From CAVXHV01 sp963761445 (lineage in GTDB: Bacteria; Planctomycetota; Planctomycetia; Isosphaerales; Isosphaeraceae), in the NCBI GenBank assembly GCA_963761445.1, contig CAVXHV010000005.1, positions 4,836,001-4,900,000 of the forward strand: a DNA stretch of 64,000 bases, written 5' to 3'. Of this stretch, positions 11,638 through 23,137 are shown piece by piece. The notes under the pieces were generated by a model. That model worked only from the letters and a program-made list of their open reading frames with translations, was not told the DNA's origin and searched no databases. A program made the translations under genes and the position numbers. The first letter of the stretch is position 1; every line of letters begins with the position of its first letter.

Positions 11638-13471
11638 CACCAGTCCTTCTCCACGGGCTCTCTCCCGATCACGCGTGCGTTCATCTTCCGGTCTCGTTCG
11701 CGCTTCTCCTGTTGCCGCTCCCGCACCTTCCGCAGCGCCTGCTCGATCTGATCTCGCGAGAACTGCTGCTTCCCCTCCTCCTTGCCCTCGCCCGACTTGC
11801 CCTGCTCGTCCTGCTTCTTCTTCTCCTGGTCTTTCTTCTCCTGCTCCTTCTTTTGTTCGTCCTTCTTCTTCTCCTCGTCCTTCTGATTTTGTTTTTGCTG
11901 TTCGTCTTTTTTCTTTTCCTGGTCTTTCTGCTCCTGCTTTTGCTGCTCGCTCGGAGGCTGTGCCTTTTGAATCTCCTCGAGGATCTTCCGCGCCTCTTCA
12001 GCCGGCCCGTAGGCTCCAGCGCGGTCTTTCTGTCTCAGCGCTTTCGCGGCGCGTTCCATCTGCGCGGCTGCCCGGGGAGCCAGCTCGATCGCCTTCTGGT
12101 AACCAGCCTTGATCTTCTCGGGATCGACCGGCTTTTGCTTGGCCTCGCCGGTTTTATCCGAATCGTCTTTGCCGGCGTTTTGGTCCTTGCTGTCCTTGCC
12201 GGCCGCCGCCGGAGGCTGCTCCTTGACCCGCGCGAGCTCCGCCTCGGCCTTGAGAGCTAAGCAGTTGCGTGCGGCGCTGAGTGCGCCCCTGTGCTTCCGC
12301 GAGCTGCGCCAGATCCTCCGTGAGTGAACCGAGCAAGGGATGCTTGCCACTCGCCTGAGCATCCTCTGATTCGGATGCGCTCTGAGCACGATCCGGCGCC
12401 TTCTTTTCCGGCGGTCTTCTGCATCACCCGCCTTTGTCGCCGTTGAATCAGTCTCTTTTAGAGTGCCCGCAATCTGTGTCTGATCGGCCAGATCGCGCGC
12501 CAGCAGTGGATGGAACGGGATCACGGCGTCCCAGATCTTCTCCATCTCATCGATGGCCGATTGCTGGTCCGAAGCCGCCCCCTCCGCTTGCCGGCCCAGC
12601 AGCTTGCCCCCGGCCGACTGCATGTTCTCACCCGCGGCTTCGGCCCACCTCTGTAGCAGCGCTATCCCCTTCTCCAACTCCTGCGAGCCACCCTGCGCCC
12701 TGTGCCAGCCGCACTCTGCTGCGGTTGCAATTCACTTTTGATTTTCTCTTTGAGCGGCAAGATCTCCTCTTGAAGCTCATCCTGCAATCGCTTGAGCTCG
12801 GCAAAGGCGTCCGCCGGCGCTGTCGAGGTGAGGGCCTTGACCGATTCCCGCAGAGCACGCTGAGTTTCGATCAGGAACTCGAGAAACTGGATGAGGTTCG
12901 TGTCCCGGCGTCGCTTCTCGCGATCGTACGCCTGCCACTTGTCGCCGTAGTACTTGATCCATTGCCGCACCAGCTCGATGTCGCGCCGGGCTCGGACATT
13001 CTCCGGCTGCAGCTCGAGGCTGTGCCGAAATGACGCGACCGCCGATTTGAGCTGATCGACGATTTCTTGCCGTTTCTCAGGTGCCACCGTCTCGGGATGT
13101 TCCCCCGCCAGTTTGCGAGCTTCCTCGGAGGCCAGCGTTCCCAGGTTGAAGTGTGCTGCCGCCGCCAGCCCCTTGTCGTGCGCCAGCCCCGCCTCCAGAT
13201 AGCATTCCCGCGCGTGGGCCACGTCTCCTTTGCGATGCGATGCGCAGGCTTCGTCAAATGCGGCAATCGCCGACTTGCCCGCTTCGGCGCGGCCGAACTG
13301 TTCGCGGGCCAGCGCAAACTTCTCCCGCGCCTTATCAAAATCGTCCGCGCGATAGAGCCGCAACCCATCCCGAACCGCCGCATCGGGATTGTCCGCCCGG
13401 CTGGTTCCTGTGAGCAAGACACAAAGAACAACAGCCCCGGCGAAGAGCGGGGCGTTGAAAACTTGCAGCAT
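11637..13471 (-). CDS. batC: BatC-like TPR protein with highly charged C-terminus (frame-disrupted)
   Basis: A signal peptide (LFAGAVVLCVLLTGTSRA) is followed by TPR-like helices (residues about 35-200: YRADDFDKAREKFALAREQF, AAAHFNLGTLASEEARKLAG), a helical region, and a Lys/Glu/Gln-rich low-complexity stretch (11800-11960) of coiled-coil type. The frame changes near 12690, 12415 and 12265, the last two compensating each other. The likely start at 13471 encodes MLQVFNAP, which is itself part of the duplicated repeat unit at 13454-13640, so the native start may have been altered by the repeat. It lies between batB and batD. BatC proteins are TPR components of the Bat complex; this match rests on position and architecture. 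Confidence 0.7.
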
Positions 13472-14819
13472 AAGGAGCGAAGCTTTCGCGCCGCGAATGT
13501 TGCGCAAAGCTTCCCCCTTTGGAAGGGGCGGCCAGGGGTGGGCTGTTGAAAACTTGCGATCTAACGAACGATGATTTCCCCCCGCGTGTGTTGCGCAAAG
13601 CTTCCCCCCCTTTAGAAGGGGGGGCCAGGGGGGGTGCATTCCAGCGGCCGCCATCAAAAAACCGTCGCGCAGCAGAAAACGCCGAAACGACCACTCCGAA
13701 ATTCGCCAATGCGGACCGCTTCTCAAGAGCCCCGGCAAAGGGTAGGGCGGCCTCGTGTGTTTTCACCGCGGTTCGTCCGCGCGCGGCCGGCCGGGCCTCG
13801 AGCCCCTGCAACCCCGACGTCTTCACAACCGAATATGGCCGAGTAAACAGATCGGCCAGAAGCGCCAGCAGCGCCAGCGCCAGAAAAATCTGAAACCGCT
13901 CGGCGCGACGAATCCGCGTGCGGCTTTCGGTGTCGTCGCCGTTGCGGCCATGAAGGTGATTCGCGTACAGCTCGCCCAGATCGTACGCGCGGGTCCCGAC
14001 CGGAACATACACGCCCGACGTCTTGAGCGCGATTTCCTTGAGCAGCGTCCCCTCCAGCTTGCTCCACACTTGCTGGCCCTTGTACTCGACGTATGATTTC
14101 GATGCGGCCCCCTGCGGAATGCGAGCACCTTGATCGGCATCTCCCAGGCCAACCGTGAAGATCGTGACGTGCCGCTCGGCGGCCACCGCCGCCGCCTCGA
14201 GCGGATACGACTGCTGGTCGTCGCCGTCGGTGATCAAGAGGATCGCCTGATCGCGCTCGGTCTTGGCGTGAAACACTTCCAGTGCCTTGCGAATCGCATC
14301 GCCGATGGCCGTTCCCCCGCGCGGTGCGCTCGCCGGGTCGAGCTCGTCCAGCGATCGGCGGAAGGCGTCGTAATCAACGGTCAGCGGGCACTTCACCACA
14401 GCCTGCCCCGCAAAGGCAATCAGACCCACGCGCTCCCCTTCCAGCCGGTTCACAAGTGCCGCCACGTCGGCCTTGGCGCGCCCGAGCCGGCTGGGCGGAA
14501 CGTCCTCGGCCAGCATCGACCGCGAGACGTCGATGAGCACGTACAGATCGCTCCCGCGCGGAACAACTTCCTCGTATTGTGTACCAAATCGCGGCCCGGC
14601 AAGTGCTGCCAATCCCGCCACCAGCGCGGCCTCGCGGAACAACAGTTTCACCCAGAATCGCGCCCGCGAATCCGCCGGCAAAATGCGCGACCGCATCGCC
14701 TGCGCCACAAACGCCTCCGCAGCCCGTTGCCGGCGCCGCCGCGAATAGAGCGACAAGAACAGCCACGCCGCCGCCACGGGCACGATCAAATACAGCCATC
14801 CCGGATGCTGCCATTCCAT
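13335..14819 (-). CDS. batB: BatB-like VWA-domain membrane protein, C-terminus run through repeats
   Basis: The start MEWQHPGWLY leads into a membrane helix (about residues 7-25), a second helix, and a von Willebrand A domain with an intact MIDAS metal site: DVSRS at the first strand, the T of GGTAIGDAI and the D of LLITDGDD. A C-terminal membrane helix (FLALALLALLADLFTRPY, ending near 13820) closes the conserved part, as in BatB. Beyond that the frame stays open through the two repeat copies and into the first 137 bases of batC in another frame. The last 140 or so residues (APPLAPPSKGGEALRN...) are therefore probably spurious or a repeat-derived tail. BatA and BatB form a membrane VWA complex implicated in oxidative-stress tolerance. 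Confidence 0.82.
   Translation of the reverse strand: MEWQHPGWLYLIVPVAAAWLFLSLYSRRRRQRAAEAFVAQAMRSRILPADSRARFWVKLLFREAALVAGLAALAGPRFGTQYEEVVPRGSDLYVLIDVSRSMLAEDVPPSRLGRAKADVAALVNRLEGERVGLIAFAGQAVVKCPLTVDYDAFRRSLDELDPASAPRGGTAIGDAIRKALEVFHAKTERDQAILLITDGDDQQSYPLEAAAVAAERHVTIFTVGLGDADQGARIPQGAASKSYVEYKGQQVWSKLEGTLLKEIALKTSGVYVPVGTRAYDLGELYANHLHGRNGDDTESRTRIRRAERFQIFLALALLALLADLFTRPYSVVKTSGLQGLEARPAARGRTAVKTHEAALPFAGALEKRSALANFGVVVSAFSAARRFFDGGRWNAPPLAPPSKGGEALRNTRGGKSSFVRSQVFNSPPLAAPSKGGSFAQHSRRESFAPYAASFQRPALRRGCCSLCLAHRNQPGGQSRCGGSGWVAALSRGRF
13454..13640. repeat. Duplicated 94-bp repeat with CCCCTTT-AAGGGG palindrome
   Basis: The landmark gttgaaaacttgc occurs at about 13454 and again 94 bases later, and each unit ends with tgcgcaaagcttccccc followed by a palindrome at 13511-13542 and 13602-13639. 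The palindrome reads CCCCTTT...AAGGGGGGCCAGGGG and belongs to a dispersed family also found at 17037-17350, 28520-28670 and 59971-60007. The units lie between batB and batC, overlapping both predicted ends. Confidence 0.85.
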
Positions 14820-14848
14820 ACTGCGATCGATCCCCTCTCTCTTTCTCT

Positions 14849-15923
14849 CTACGGCAATGAGCGAAACCGCGTTTCCGTCAATACCCCGACCACCAGAATG
14901 AGCACGAACCCTGCTCCGGCGAACCACGAGTACAACTCAGTATATTCCGAATACTTCGTTTCCTCGAACTGAGATTTTTCCAGCTTGTCAATCTGGGCAT
15001 ACACGTGCTCGAGCCCCTCGGAATCAGCAGCGTGAAAATACTCCCCGTGCCCGGTCTTGGCCATGTCACGCAGCAACTCCTCGTCGATGCGAAACTGCGC
15101 CGGAACGAGCACCTTGTTGCCAAACTCGTCTTCTTGCGGAATCGGCACCGTGCCGCTGTGCCCGATCCCGATCGTATACACCCGAATTCCCGAATCCGCG
15201 GCGATTTGCGCCGCTTCGCGCGGGTCGACCACCCCCGCATTGTTGTCGCCGTCCGTCAGCAGCACGAGCACCTTGCTCTTGGCTTTGGCCCCGCGCAATC
15301 GATCGACACCCACCGCCACGCCGTCCCCGATCGCCGTCGCCATCTCCTCCCGCAGCGCCTCCGCGTTGATCACCCGCCCCTGACTGTCGCGCACCGGCTT
15401 CGGCGTCTCGAGCCCGGCAACAATATCCACCAGCGCTCCATGATCGAGCGTGAGCGGACACTTGCTGTCGGCAAATCCTCCGAAGGCCACCAGCCCGATG
15501 AGATCATCCTGCCGGCCCGCCAAACCCAGCGAGCGTGAGCCCAGCACGAACTGCTTGATCACGTGCTTCACAGCCGTCAGCCGGCTCACGTCGTGGTCTT
15601 CGAGCTGAAAATCGAGCGCTTCCATCGACCCGGACACGTCCAGCACGACCTCGATCGCAATGCCTTCGCCCGAGATCCGCGATTCCGCCTTTCCCGCCTG
15701 CGGCCGGGCAAGCCCCGTGATCACCATGCACAGGCCCAGTCCGTACAGGTACGGCAAGAATCGCCGCACCCGCTGCGCCATCGTGACCGGCAGATCCTTG
15801 AGATCGGCCACGCTCGAAAAAACCGCGGCGGCGCCCCCGCGCGCGAAATCGCCACCACAAGGCGGCGACCGCCCCCGGCACCGCCAGCAGCCAGAACGCA
15901 GAATATAAACGAATCGTGTCCAC
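14849..15923 (-). CDS. batA: BatA-like VWA-domain membrane protein (one frame change)
   Basis: The start at 15923 gives MDTIRLYSAFWLLAVPGAVAALWWRF, a first membrane helix. After a frame change near 15825, in a GC-rich run, the sequence continues with VADLKDLPVTMAQRVRRFLPYLYG, a second helix and a VWA domain with MIDAS residues DVSGS, a Thr in EEMATAIGDGVAVG and LLTDGDNNAG. A C-terminal helix (WFAGAGFVLILVVGVL) follows. The domain order and about 355-residue length fit BatA. It is 29 bases upstream of batB. The VWA proteins would face the periplasm and bind partner proteins through a divalent metal. Confidence 0.85.
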
Positions 15924-15962
15924 GGACTCGGCTTGGCTCCTCTTGACTCGACTCCAGGTTAA

Positions 15963-16976
15963 TCAGTCCGCCGCGGCGCCGGCCATCACGGCCCGCCGTG
16001 CCGGCTCAAGCCCCACAAACTCATGCGCCCGCCCGATTGCTTCCTCGGTCTGACCCTCCTGAGGTGTCTGTCCGGCATACTTGATCAAGTCAGCCGCCTC
16101 CAGAAACTCAGCCAGCCGGGCACCTCGCTCGCGCGGAAATGCCTGCCGCGACCGCATGTCGCGCAGGAATTCCTCCGTCGTCTGCTCGGGGGCACGGATG
16201 CCCGTCGTGTCTTCAACATACTGCCGCACGATGCCGGTGAGCCGCAGGTAAAACTCCTTGATCAGCCCGCGCGCCGGCAAGTTCTCCGCGAGCAAAAGCT
16301 GAAGCGCCGCTCGAGCAATCTCCTCGGGCGAAAGTCGAGGCGCCTCCACCACCCGCCGCTTGCGCCGGCGCACCAGAAACACGCCGGCCACGATCGCCAG
16401 CACGGCCGCCACGACCCCCGCGCCCACCCACGCCGCCGCCGAAACCCGCGGCACCGATTGCGGCGGCAGCATCGGCTCGAGATTCGCCAGGCTCGGCGCT
16501 TCATTCCCCAGCTCGGAAGTGACATTCACCTCCAGCGGCTCGGTTTCGAGCAGTACCGGCTCCGCCTTGGCCTCGGAATTAGCACGCTTGTCGACGAACT
16601 CGATCGATACCGAGCGAATCAAGTGCTTGCCGGCGTGCGCCGGCTCGAGCTGATAGTGAAATCGGCGAGTGTTCGGAGCTCCCGGCTCCGCGGGCCGCTC
16701 GGTATAATCGCGAATGAGAAAGTCGCCCACCGCCTGCCCGAACGCCGGCGGTTTGATCTCGACCCCCGCCTGCGTCTCGACCGTCACGTCCATCTCGACC
16801 AGATCGGAAAGCCGCGGCTCGCGCGGCGACACCCGCACCGAAAGCTTCACCGGCCCCTTCTGAGCGCTCCGCTCGATCGAATCGCCCGCCGACTTTGCCG
16901 GAGGAGTCCCGTCCTTCCGCCCCATCCCGCCGCATCCGGCAAGAGCGACCACGCCCCAGAAAAAGAAGGCCAGCAA
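15963..16976 (-). CDS. BatD/DUF4381-like lipoprotein with central membrane helix
   Basis: A short hydrophobic segment ends in a lipobox (VVALAGCGG), giving a probable lipoprotein start. A beta-sandwich domain follows (KLSVRVSPREPRLSDLVEMDVTVE), then a membrane helix (AAWVGAGVVAAVLAIVAGVFLV, about residues 180-202) and a helical cytoplasmic domain ending with EFLEAADLIKYAGQTP. Proteins of this kind sit between DUF58 and batA in Bat operons. Only a TTG is available as start, and the sequence just upstream is the 138-bp repeat array, so the original start codon may have been lost to or altered by the repeats. The frame is intact. Exact role unknown. Confidence 0.7.
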   Translation of the reverse strand: MLAFFFWGVVALAGCGGMGRKDGTPPAKSAGDSIERSAQKGPVKLSVRVSPREPRLSDLVEMDVTVETQAGVEIKPPAFGQAVGDFLIRDYTERPAEPGAPNTRRFHYQLEPAHAGKHLIRSVSIEFVDKRANSEAKAEPVLLETEPLEVNVTSELGNEAPSLANLEPMLPPQSVPRVSAAAWVGAGVVAAVLAIVAGVFLVRRRKRRVVEAPRLSPEEIARAALQLLLAENLPARGLIKEFYLRLTGIVRQYVEDTTGIRAPEQTTEEFLRDMRSRQAFPRERGARLAEFLEAADLIKYAGQTPQEGQTEEAIGRAHEFVGLEPARRAVMAGAAAD

Positions 16977-17466
16977 CGCCGCGCCGCGCGGAAGCGAAAG
17001 TCCCCCGCCGCCCTTTCCCCCCGCGCAAACGGCCCACCCTTTCCCCCCCTTTCAAAGGGGGGGCCAGGGGGGGTGAGGCGCCAGCGATGTCGCAGCCGAT
17101 CCGCCGATCCGCCCGCCGCGCCGCGCGGAAGCGAAAGCCCCCCGCCGCCCTTTCCCCCCCGCGCAAACGGCCCAACCTTTCCCCCCCTTTCAAAGGGGGG
17201 GCCAGGGGGGGTGAGGCGCCAGCGATGTCGCAGCCGATCCGCCGATCCGCCCGCCGCGCCGCGCGGAAGTGAAAGTCCCCCGCCGCCCTTTCCCCCCCGC
17301 GCAAACGGCCCACCCTTTCCCCCCCTTTCAAAGGGGGGGCCAGGAGGGGTGAGGCGCCAGCGATGTCGCAGCCAAGCCGCTGATCCGCCCCCCTCGCCGC
17401 GCGCAAACGAAACCCCCACGTCCTCCGCCCTCCGCCCTCCGTCCTCCGTCCTGCTTCCGCTCCCCA
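16977..17466. repeat. Three-copy 138-bp tandem array with CCCCTTT palindromes
   Basis: The landmark gatgtcgcagcc recurs at 17086, 17224 and 17362, exactly 138 bases apart. Each unit holds the palindrome CCCCTTTCAAAGGGG with a GGCCAGGGGGGG tail and the phrase gatccgcc. The units are nearly identical and, being 46 codons long, remain open in several frames. They separate the DUF58 gene from the BatD-like lipoprotein gene. Confidence 0.95.
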
Positions 17467-18350
17467 TCATCGTTGCCGCTCCCGCATCCGGAAGAACTTC
17501 TGCAAGCTATTCGCATAAGGCCGGTCGGTGCGAATTTCAAGCCGGTCAACATTCGCCCTTCGCAGCCAGCCGGCCAGCCGTTGTTCCCGCTCACGCGCCG
17601 TCTTCGCAAACAGCGCCCGCACTTTCGGATGCCGCGTATCCAGATCCACCAATTCGTCTGTCTCGGCGTCGCGCAAGGTGAGGAATCCAACGTCGGGAAG
17701 ACTTATTTGCGCGGGTCTTCCATCGTCACGGCAATACAATCGTGCCGCTGGTTGGCGATCGCCAGCGCCCGCGAGCAATCCGGCCCCAGAAAATCGCTCA
17801 TCACGAACACCACGCACCGCCTCCGCTGCACGCGCCCGAGAAACTCGAGCGCCTTGGAAATATCGGTCTGCGCCTTGACCGGCTCGGTCGCCAGCAGTTC
17901 ACGGATCAACCGCAGCACATTGGCCCGTCCCTTGCGCGGGGGAATGTACTTCACGACATCATCCGTGAAGAACAGCAGGCCAACCTTGTCGTTGTTCTTG
18001 AGCGCCGTGAACATGAGCACCGCCGCCACCTCGACCGCCGTCTCCATCTTGCTCAGCCGGCATGAGCCAAACGACCCCGACGCCGAGATGTCCACCGCCA
18101 GGAGCACCGTCAGCTCGCGCTCTTCGCAAAACGTCTTGATGTAGGGCGACCCTGTCCGCGCCGTGACGTTCCAGTCGATGCTGCGAATCTCATCGCCCGG
18201 CACGTATTCGCGCACCGCGTCGAATTCCATCCCGCGTCCTTTGAAAACGCTGAGATACTCCCCCGCCAGCAAGTCATTCACCTGCCGCCGGGCGACGATC
18301 TGGATCCGCCGCACTTCTTTGAGGACATCTTCAAGTTGTCGAGTAGCCAT
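17467..18350 (-). CDS. DUF58-family protein (one frame change)
   Basis: The protein carries the DUF58 signature early (VFKGRGMEFDAVREYVPGDEIRSIDWNVTARTG, residues about 34-66), followed by a VWA-like fold (VLLAVDISASGSFGS, CVVFVMSDFLGPD). DUF58 proteins almost always accompany a MoxR ATPase and Bat genes, and are thought to be scaffolds or substrates of the ATPase. The frame changes near 17705, after MEDPRK. The other frame continues with ISLPDVGFLTLRDAETDELVDLDT and ends at 17467, which restores the usual length of about 295 residues. It lies 44 bases downstream of the MoxR gene. Confidence 0.85.
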
Positions 18351-18394
18351 GGCACTTTATCATGTCACGTCATGTCATGTCGTTTCGTATCACG

Positions 18395-19383
<989 letters not shown>

Positions 19384-19637
19384 GTTCTCCGATCATCTCC
19401 TCCGCGCCTGGGTTTGAAGTCACCCGACTCGATTCGACTACACTCGACTGGTGGCGTCGATCCACCGCCACGTCCCGGATCACGCCTCGCCATTTCCGCG
19501 ATCGATCGCCCGTTTCGAACGACCCCTCTGTCGCGAGGCATTCCCTGGGAATGTAATAGATAAACCCGGTTGCTTACTGATACGCAAGTCTCAACGTCGA
19601 AGTTCGCCCCGGCGGCCGCCACATCGCCAGGTCAGGT

Positions 19638-19661
19638 GTAGCAGGCACACGCCGTGTGCCG
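19638..19661. repeat. Dispersed palindromic repeat, GTAGCAGGCAC family
   Basis: The core GGCACACGCCGTGTGCC is a near-perfect palindrome preceded by GTAGCA. A second identical 24-base copy is at 63527-63550 and a related, fully palindromic member at 32729-32757. All three lie between genes. Confidence 0.8.
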
Positions 19662-20227
19662 TCCGGCTCGGCACGCACGCGAATACTCGGCAAAACGCCA
19701 GCCTCGCACCGGTCTACTCCGTCGGTCCGCGCCCACGTGTTGAACGAGGTGCCGAGCGCAAAGGCAAATCCAATTTGGGCTTACGCACTCTCGCGAGATT
19801 CCCCATTCATGTCTGCGAGCGTTCCCAGAGAATAAAAATCAATGAGAGCCGGTGGCAGTCACGAACAAAAAAGCCGTCTTTCCCACTCGTGGTTTTCAGT
19901 CCAGGGCACGGGCTACCGCGGCGCTCTACCGAGTCCCAAAATCGATCCATTCCGGCCCCTCCGTTGTCCCGCGCCCTTCGCCGGGTGAAGCCGCTTTGCG
20001 CAAGTGCAAAGCCGAGTTAACCTTTCGTATTCGTGCGACCGTCTTTTCTCGTGGTACGAAATGGTACAATTTGGTACCAATAGAAAAATTTTCCGACTTC
20101 TCCACTCGCGGTTCCTGCGCGGAGCCAACGGTCGCGCCGTGGAAGACGTGCTGCTTTCGAAATCTGAAGTTCGATGGTCGAAAATCACTCATTGTACGTT
20201 GAGATTGGAAAGCCAGTGTCATTTCTC

Positions 20228-20275
20228 GTTCCCATGCTCTGCGTGGGAATGCGCTCCCCGACGCTCTGCGTCATC
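20228..20275. repeat. Dispersed 'gctctgcgt' repeat
   Basis: The segment has a direct repeat of gctctgcgt and a palindromic core (cccatgctctgcgtggga). From general knowledge, elements of this wording are frequent between genes of Planctomycetes; only this copy is in the window. Confidence 0.5.
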
Positions 20276-20763
20276 CGGCCAGGACTTGGCCTCCTGACCA
20301 ACCGGATACGTCGCTTGGGCCGGCTCGCGACTCTCCCTTCCGGCCCGGCCGCGCATTTCCGTTTCCAGTAATATGCACCCTCTTTCCACCCCGGCAACTC
20401 TCGTGCGCGCTCTTCCCATTTCCTCCAAAATCGCACCATCAAGCAAGCAAAGGAATTAGCTGTTGTTTTCCTGTTGACATTTACTTGTAACGATGACCCG
20501 GAGCGCGCAGCAGCGAAACGTGCCCAGCGTAACCTTGAGCAACGCGACAAGACGATTGAGATCGTTGCGGAAACGTTCAGTTTGAGCGCACAATGGATTC
20601 AAATGTAGACGCACAACCCGAATATGCGTGATTCTCGCCCGGTTTTCGCCATTCCAGCCTCGGCGTCCCTGTTTCGTCGATGCTGACCATTTGAACGATC
20701 ATCCCGTGCCGTTCCCATCCCAACCAGGCAATAGCCCAGCAGCATCGTGTGTGCTATCCCACA

Positions 20764-20836
20764 CTAACCCGAAGCGTTAGCGAGGTCCCACTCCCGATAC
20801 CAACCCGACGCGCCAGCGCGGCAGCTGAGATTCCAG
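20764..20836. repeat. Dispersed 'cccgaagcgccagcgagg' repeats
   Basis: Two related copies lie here (acccgaagcgttagcgagg and acccgacgcgccagcgcgg) and a third at about 22983-23005 inside the last codons of the alpha/beta hydrolase. In that third copy the repeat is translated as PEAPARQPS. Confidence 0.6.
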
Positions 20837-21044
20837 GGCTGGTTGCCGCCAAATCTCATCCGTGGCCAAGGTCTAAGACTGATTTCAATCCATCTCCTGA
20901 AAGACACCGACAGAATGCAAAGGCCCGATTCTCATCAGCCCAGCCTCGTTCCAGCCGGCTCAACCGCTTCCGCGCGTCACCACCGGCGCCAGCCGAAAAA
21001 CTGTCGCTCTCTGCAATATCGGCCGATAATCACGATGTCCGGGG

Positions 21045-23030
21045 TTGTCTTTCTCAACCGCGCTTCGGCGTCTCCACGGCTCAGGATGGGCCCAACCCTT
21101 GCGAAGAACCGCACTGGCCATTCTCGTCGCGATCGTCGTCGCGCTCCCCTTCGGATGCGACGGGCGCGGGCCACGAGAATCGCGCAACACACGCGCTCGT
21201 CGACCTGATCCGCCGGCCAGGCGAAATCCACGGACACAATGATCGGGATCTGGAGCTCTCCATTCTCAGTCGCGAGCCTTCGACCGCCGCCCAGGGCGAC
21301 CAGTTCGACTCGCATCCCGGCCCCGAGCTTGCCTTCGTCTTGGCGGCCCAATCCTACCGCCGAGCCAGTGCCCTCGAGTGTCAATCGTCGGCGCGAGCCA
21401 TCGCACTCCATCGCGACGCGGCCGCCTATGCCTCGATCGCGCTCGAGGCACCCGAACCAATCAGTCCCAAGGCCAGAGACATCCACAACGCCGCCGTGGC
21501 GCGCCTTCTTGCTCTCGCCCAGACGGGGCCGATCGTCGGCAAATCGCCCTCTCGAACCGACTGCGCGCGACCCTGTCCGAGCTTGGCATCGCAACCGTGG
21601 GGACGACCCGCCTGCTTGCTCCGGAGCGGATTTGTTCTCTTGTGAGCGCCTGTGAGTACCACGTCTCCGGGCTTTCCCACCACTTTCGTTCCGACGGCCT
21701 CGGTGTGCCCCTGGTCGCCCTGTGGCCTCCGGACGACGACCGCAAAGCCCGTGCGCCGGAGGACCGATTCTTCCCCGGCGATGTGGCGACGCCCGCCACG
21801 GCTGTGCTGAATGTCGGCGCCCCGGGGACGGGCGGGCCCTGGCACGACCGTTCCTTGACGCTCAATCTTCTCGACCCGTTCGATTTCCACGCCGTCGAAT
21901 CTGGCGGCAAAGTATGGCCGCTCGCGGCGGACCGCACTGACAGCGCTCGCCGTCCAGGTCGATCGCGGCCGGGCATTACAGCTTGCAGCCCTGACCGGCG
22001 TCCTGTCCTCGGAGCTCGGGAGGTTCGAGGAGGGCCTGTACCTCCTCCGTCCCTACAGCCGCGGAAAGATCCCCGTGGTGCTCGTTCACGGGCTCTTGTC
22101 CAGCCCTTTGACATGGGCCGAAACGATCAACGAGTTGTCCAACGATCCCGACCTCGCCAACCGCTATCAGTTCTGGATGTTCCTCTATGCCTCGGGCGAG
22201 CCGATCCCGGTCGCTGCGTCTCACCTCCGAACAAGCCTGCGCGAGGCGATGGCCATCTTTGATCCATCAGCCTCGGATCCCGCCTTGCGGCAGATGGTGG
22301 TCGTCGGGCACAGCCAGGGGGGACTGCTTACCAAGATCCTCGCGCAAGATTCGGGCCTGGCCGTCTGGGACGCGATCACCAATGTCCCGTATCCGGCCTC
22401 GCGGATTTCCCCCGAATCGCAGGCACTCCTGGAACGCGCCATGATCTTCCGGCCGGAGCCCCACGTGGGCCGCCTTGTCTTCATCGCGACACCGCACGGC
22501 GGCAGCCCGATGGCCGACGGTCCCCTTGGTCAGCTCGGCCTGGCGCTCTCGCGCCCGCAGGGCATCACCGCACGAATCGGCGACGAGCTCGAGGCCGCCT
22601 ACGGACCAGAACAGCTACAACGGCGGAGCTGCGCGGCGAGACATTCAGCCTGCGCAACCTCAGTCCATCGAGCCGCGTCATCCAGGCCCTGCGCCGGATC
22701 CCCATCGACCCGAGCGTACCCCACCATTCGATCGTCCTCCAGCTCCGCCATCCCACGCTCCGGGGACCTGGCGACGGCGTGGTCCCTTACGAGAGTGCAC
22801 AGCTCGCGTCAGCCTCCTCGGAAGTGCTCGTCCCGGGCTTCCACATCCAGCTCAGCAAGAAACGCGTAACCGACGAGCTCCGCCGCATCCTGCGGCTTCA
22901 TCTAGAGGAGACAGGAACGGCTCTCCCATCCACGGCCGAAGAAGCGGTGAGCCCTGAAGTGAGCATCGGTCCCGCCCCACACCAACCCGAAGCGCCAGCG
23001 AGGCAGCCATCTACAGGCCCCCAGAACTGA
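21045..23030 (+). CDS. Lipoprotein alpha/beta-hydrolase (several frame changes)
   Basis: A TTG start (an ATG in another frame lies at 21035) leads into a hydrophobic signal with lipobox (AIVVALPFGC), so a membrane-anchored lipoprotein is likely. The conserved body switches frame near 21180, 21535, 21945 and 22615. It holds an N-terminal helical region, then KIPVVLVHGLLSSPLTWAE (oxyanion region), the nucleophile elbow VVGHSQGG, IATPHGGSP, and a C-terminal GDGVVPYESA...VPGFHIQLS with the likely catalytic Asp and His. This is the fold of lipases and esterases; the total of about 660 residues fits a planctomycete family of secreted hydrolases. The substrate is not predictable. Four indels in one gene could mean decay, but the conserved parts are undamaged. 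Confidence 0.72.
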
Positions 23031-23137
23031 GCATCGGGCCACGGACAAGACAAGTCAGAACTGCGATATTCCTCGGTCTCGCCCCAAGATTCGGCAAGTG
23101 GATCGAAATCGTCGTCAGGCACGACCGACTGCCGTAG

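Larger units (their letters stand above)
19384..21044. other. Repeat-rich non-coding region
   Basis: I find no conserved coding sequence in this 1.6 kb. It holds several short elements of kinds that recur elsewhere in the window or are palindromic: one at 19638-19661, one at 20228-20275 (cccatgctctgcgtggga and its imperfect repeat), and two at about 20765-20835 (aacccgaagcgttagcgagg type). Open frames here consist of these elements plus biased composition. The operon promoter for MoxR is expected at the left end. Confidence 0.6.

Noticed and set aside
10363..11751. 462-codon plus-strand frame
   Set aside because: Antisense to batD; composition is that of complemented GC-rich codons.
16977..17466. 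Tandem array considered as a CRISPR
   Set aside because: The 138-bp units are contiguous, with no unique spacers and no cas genes nearby.
16023..17681. 552-codon plus-strand frame covering the lipoprotein gene and repeat array
   Set aside because: It is opposite a gene with clear domain features and is kept open by the 138-bp repeats being a multiple of three.
19451..20020. 189-codon plus-strand frame in the non-coding region
   Set aside because: Much of it consists of translated dispersed repeats, with no conserved sequence.
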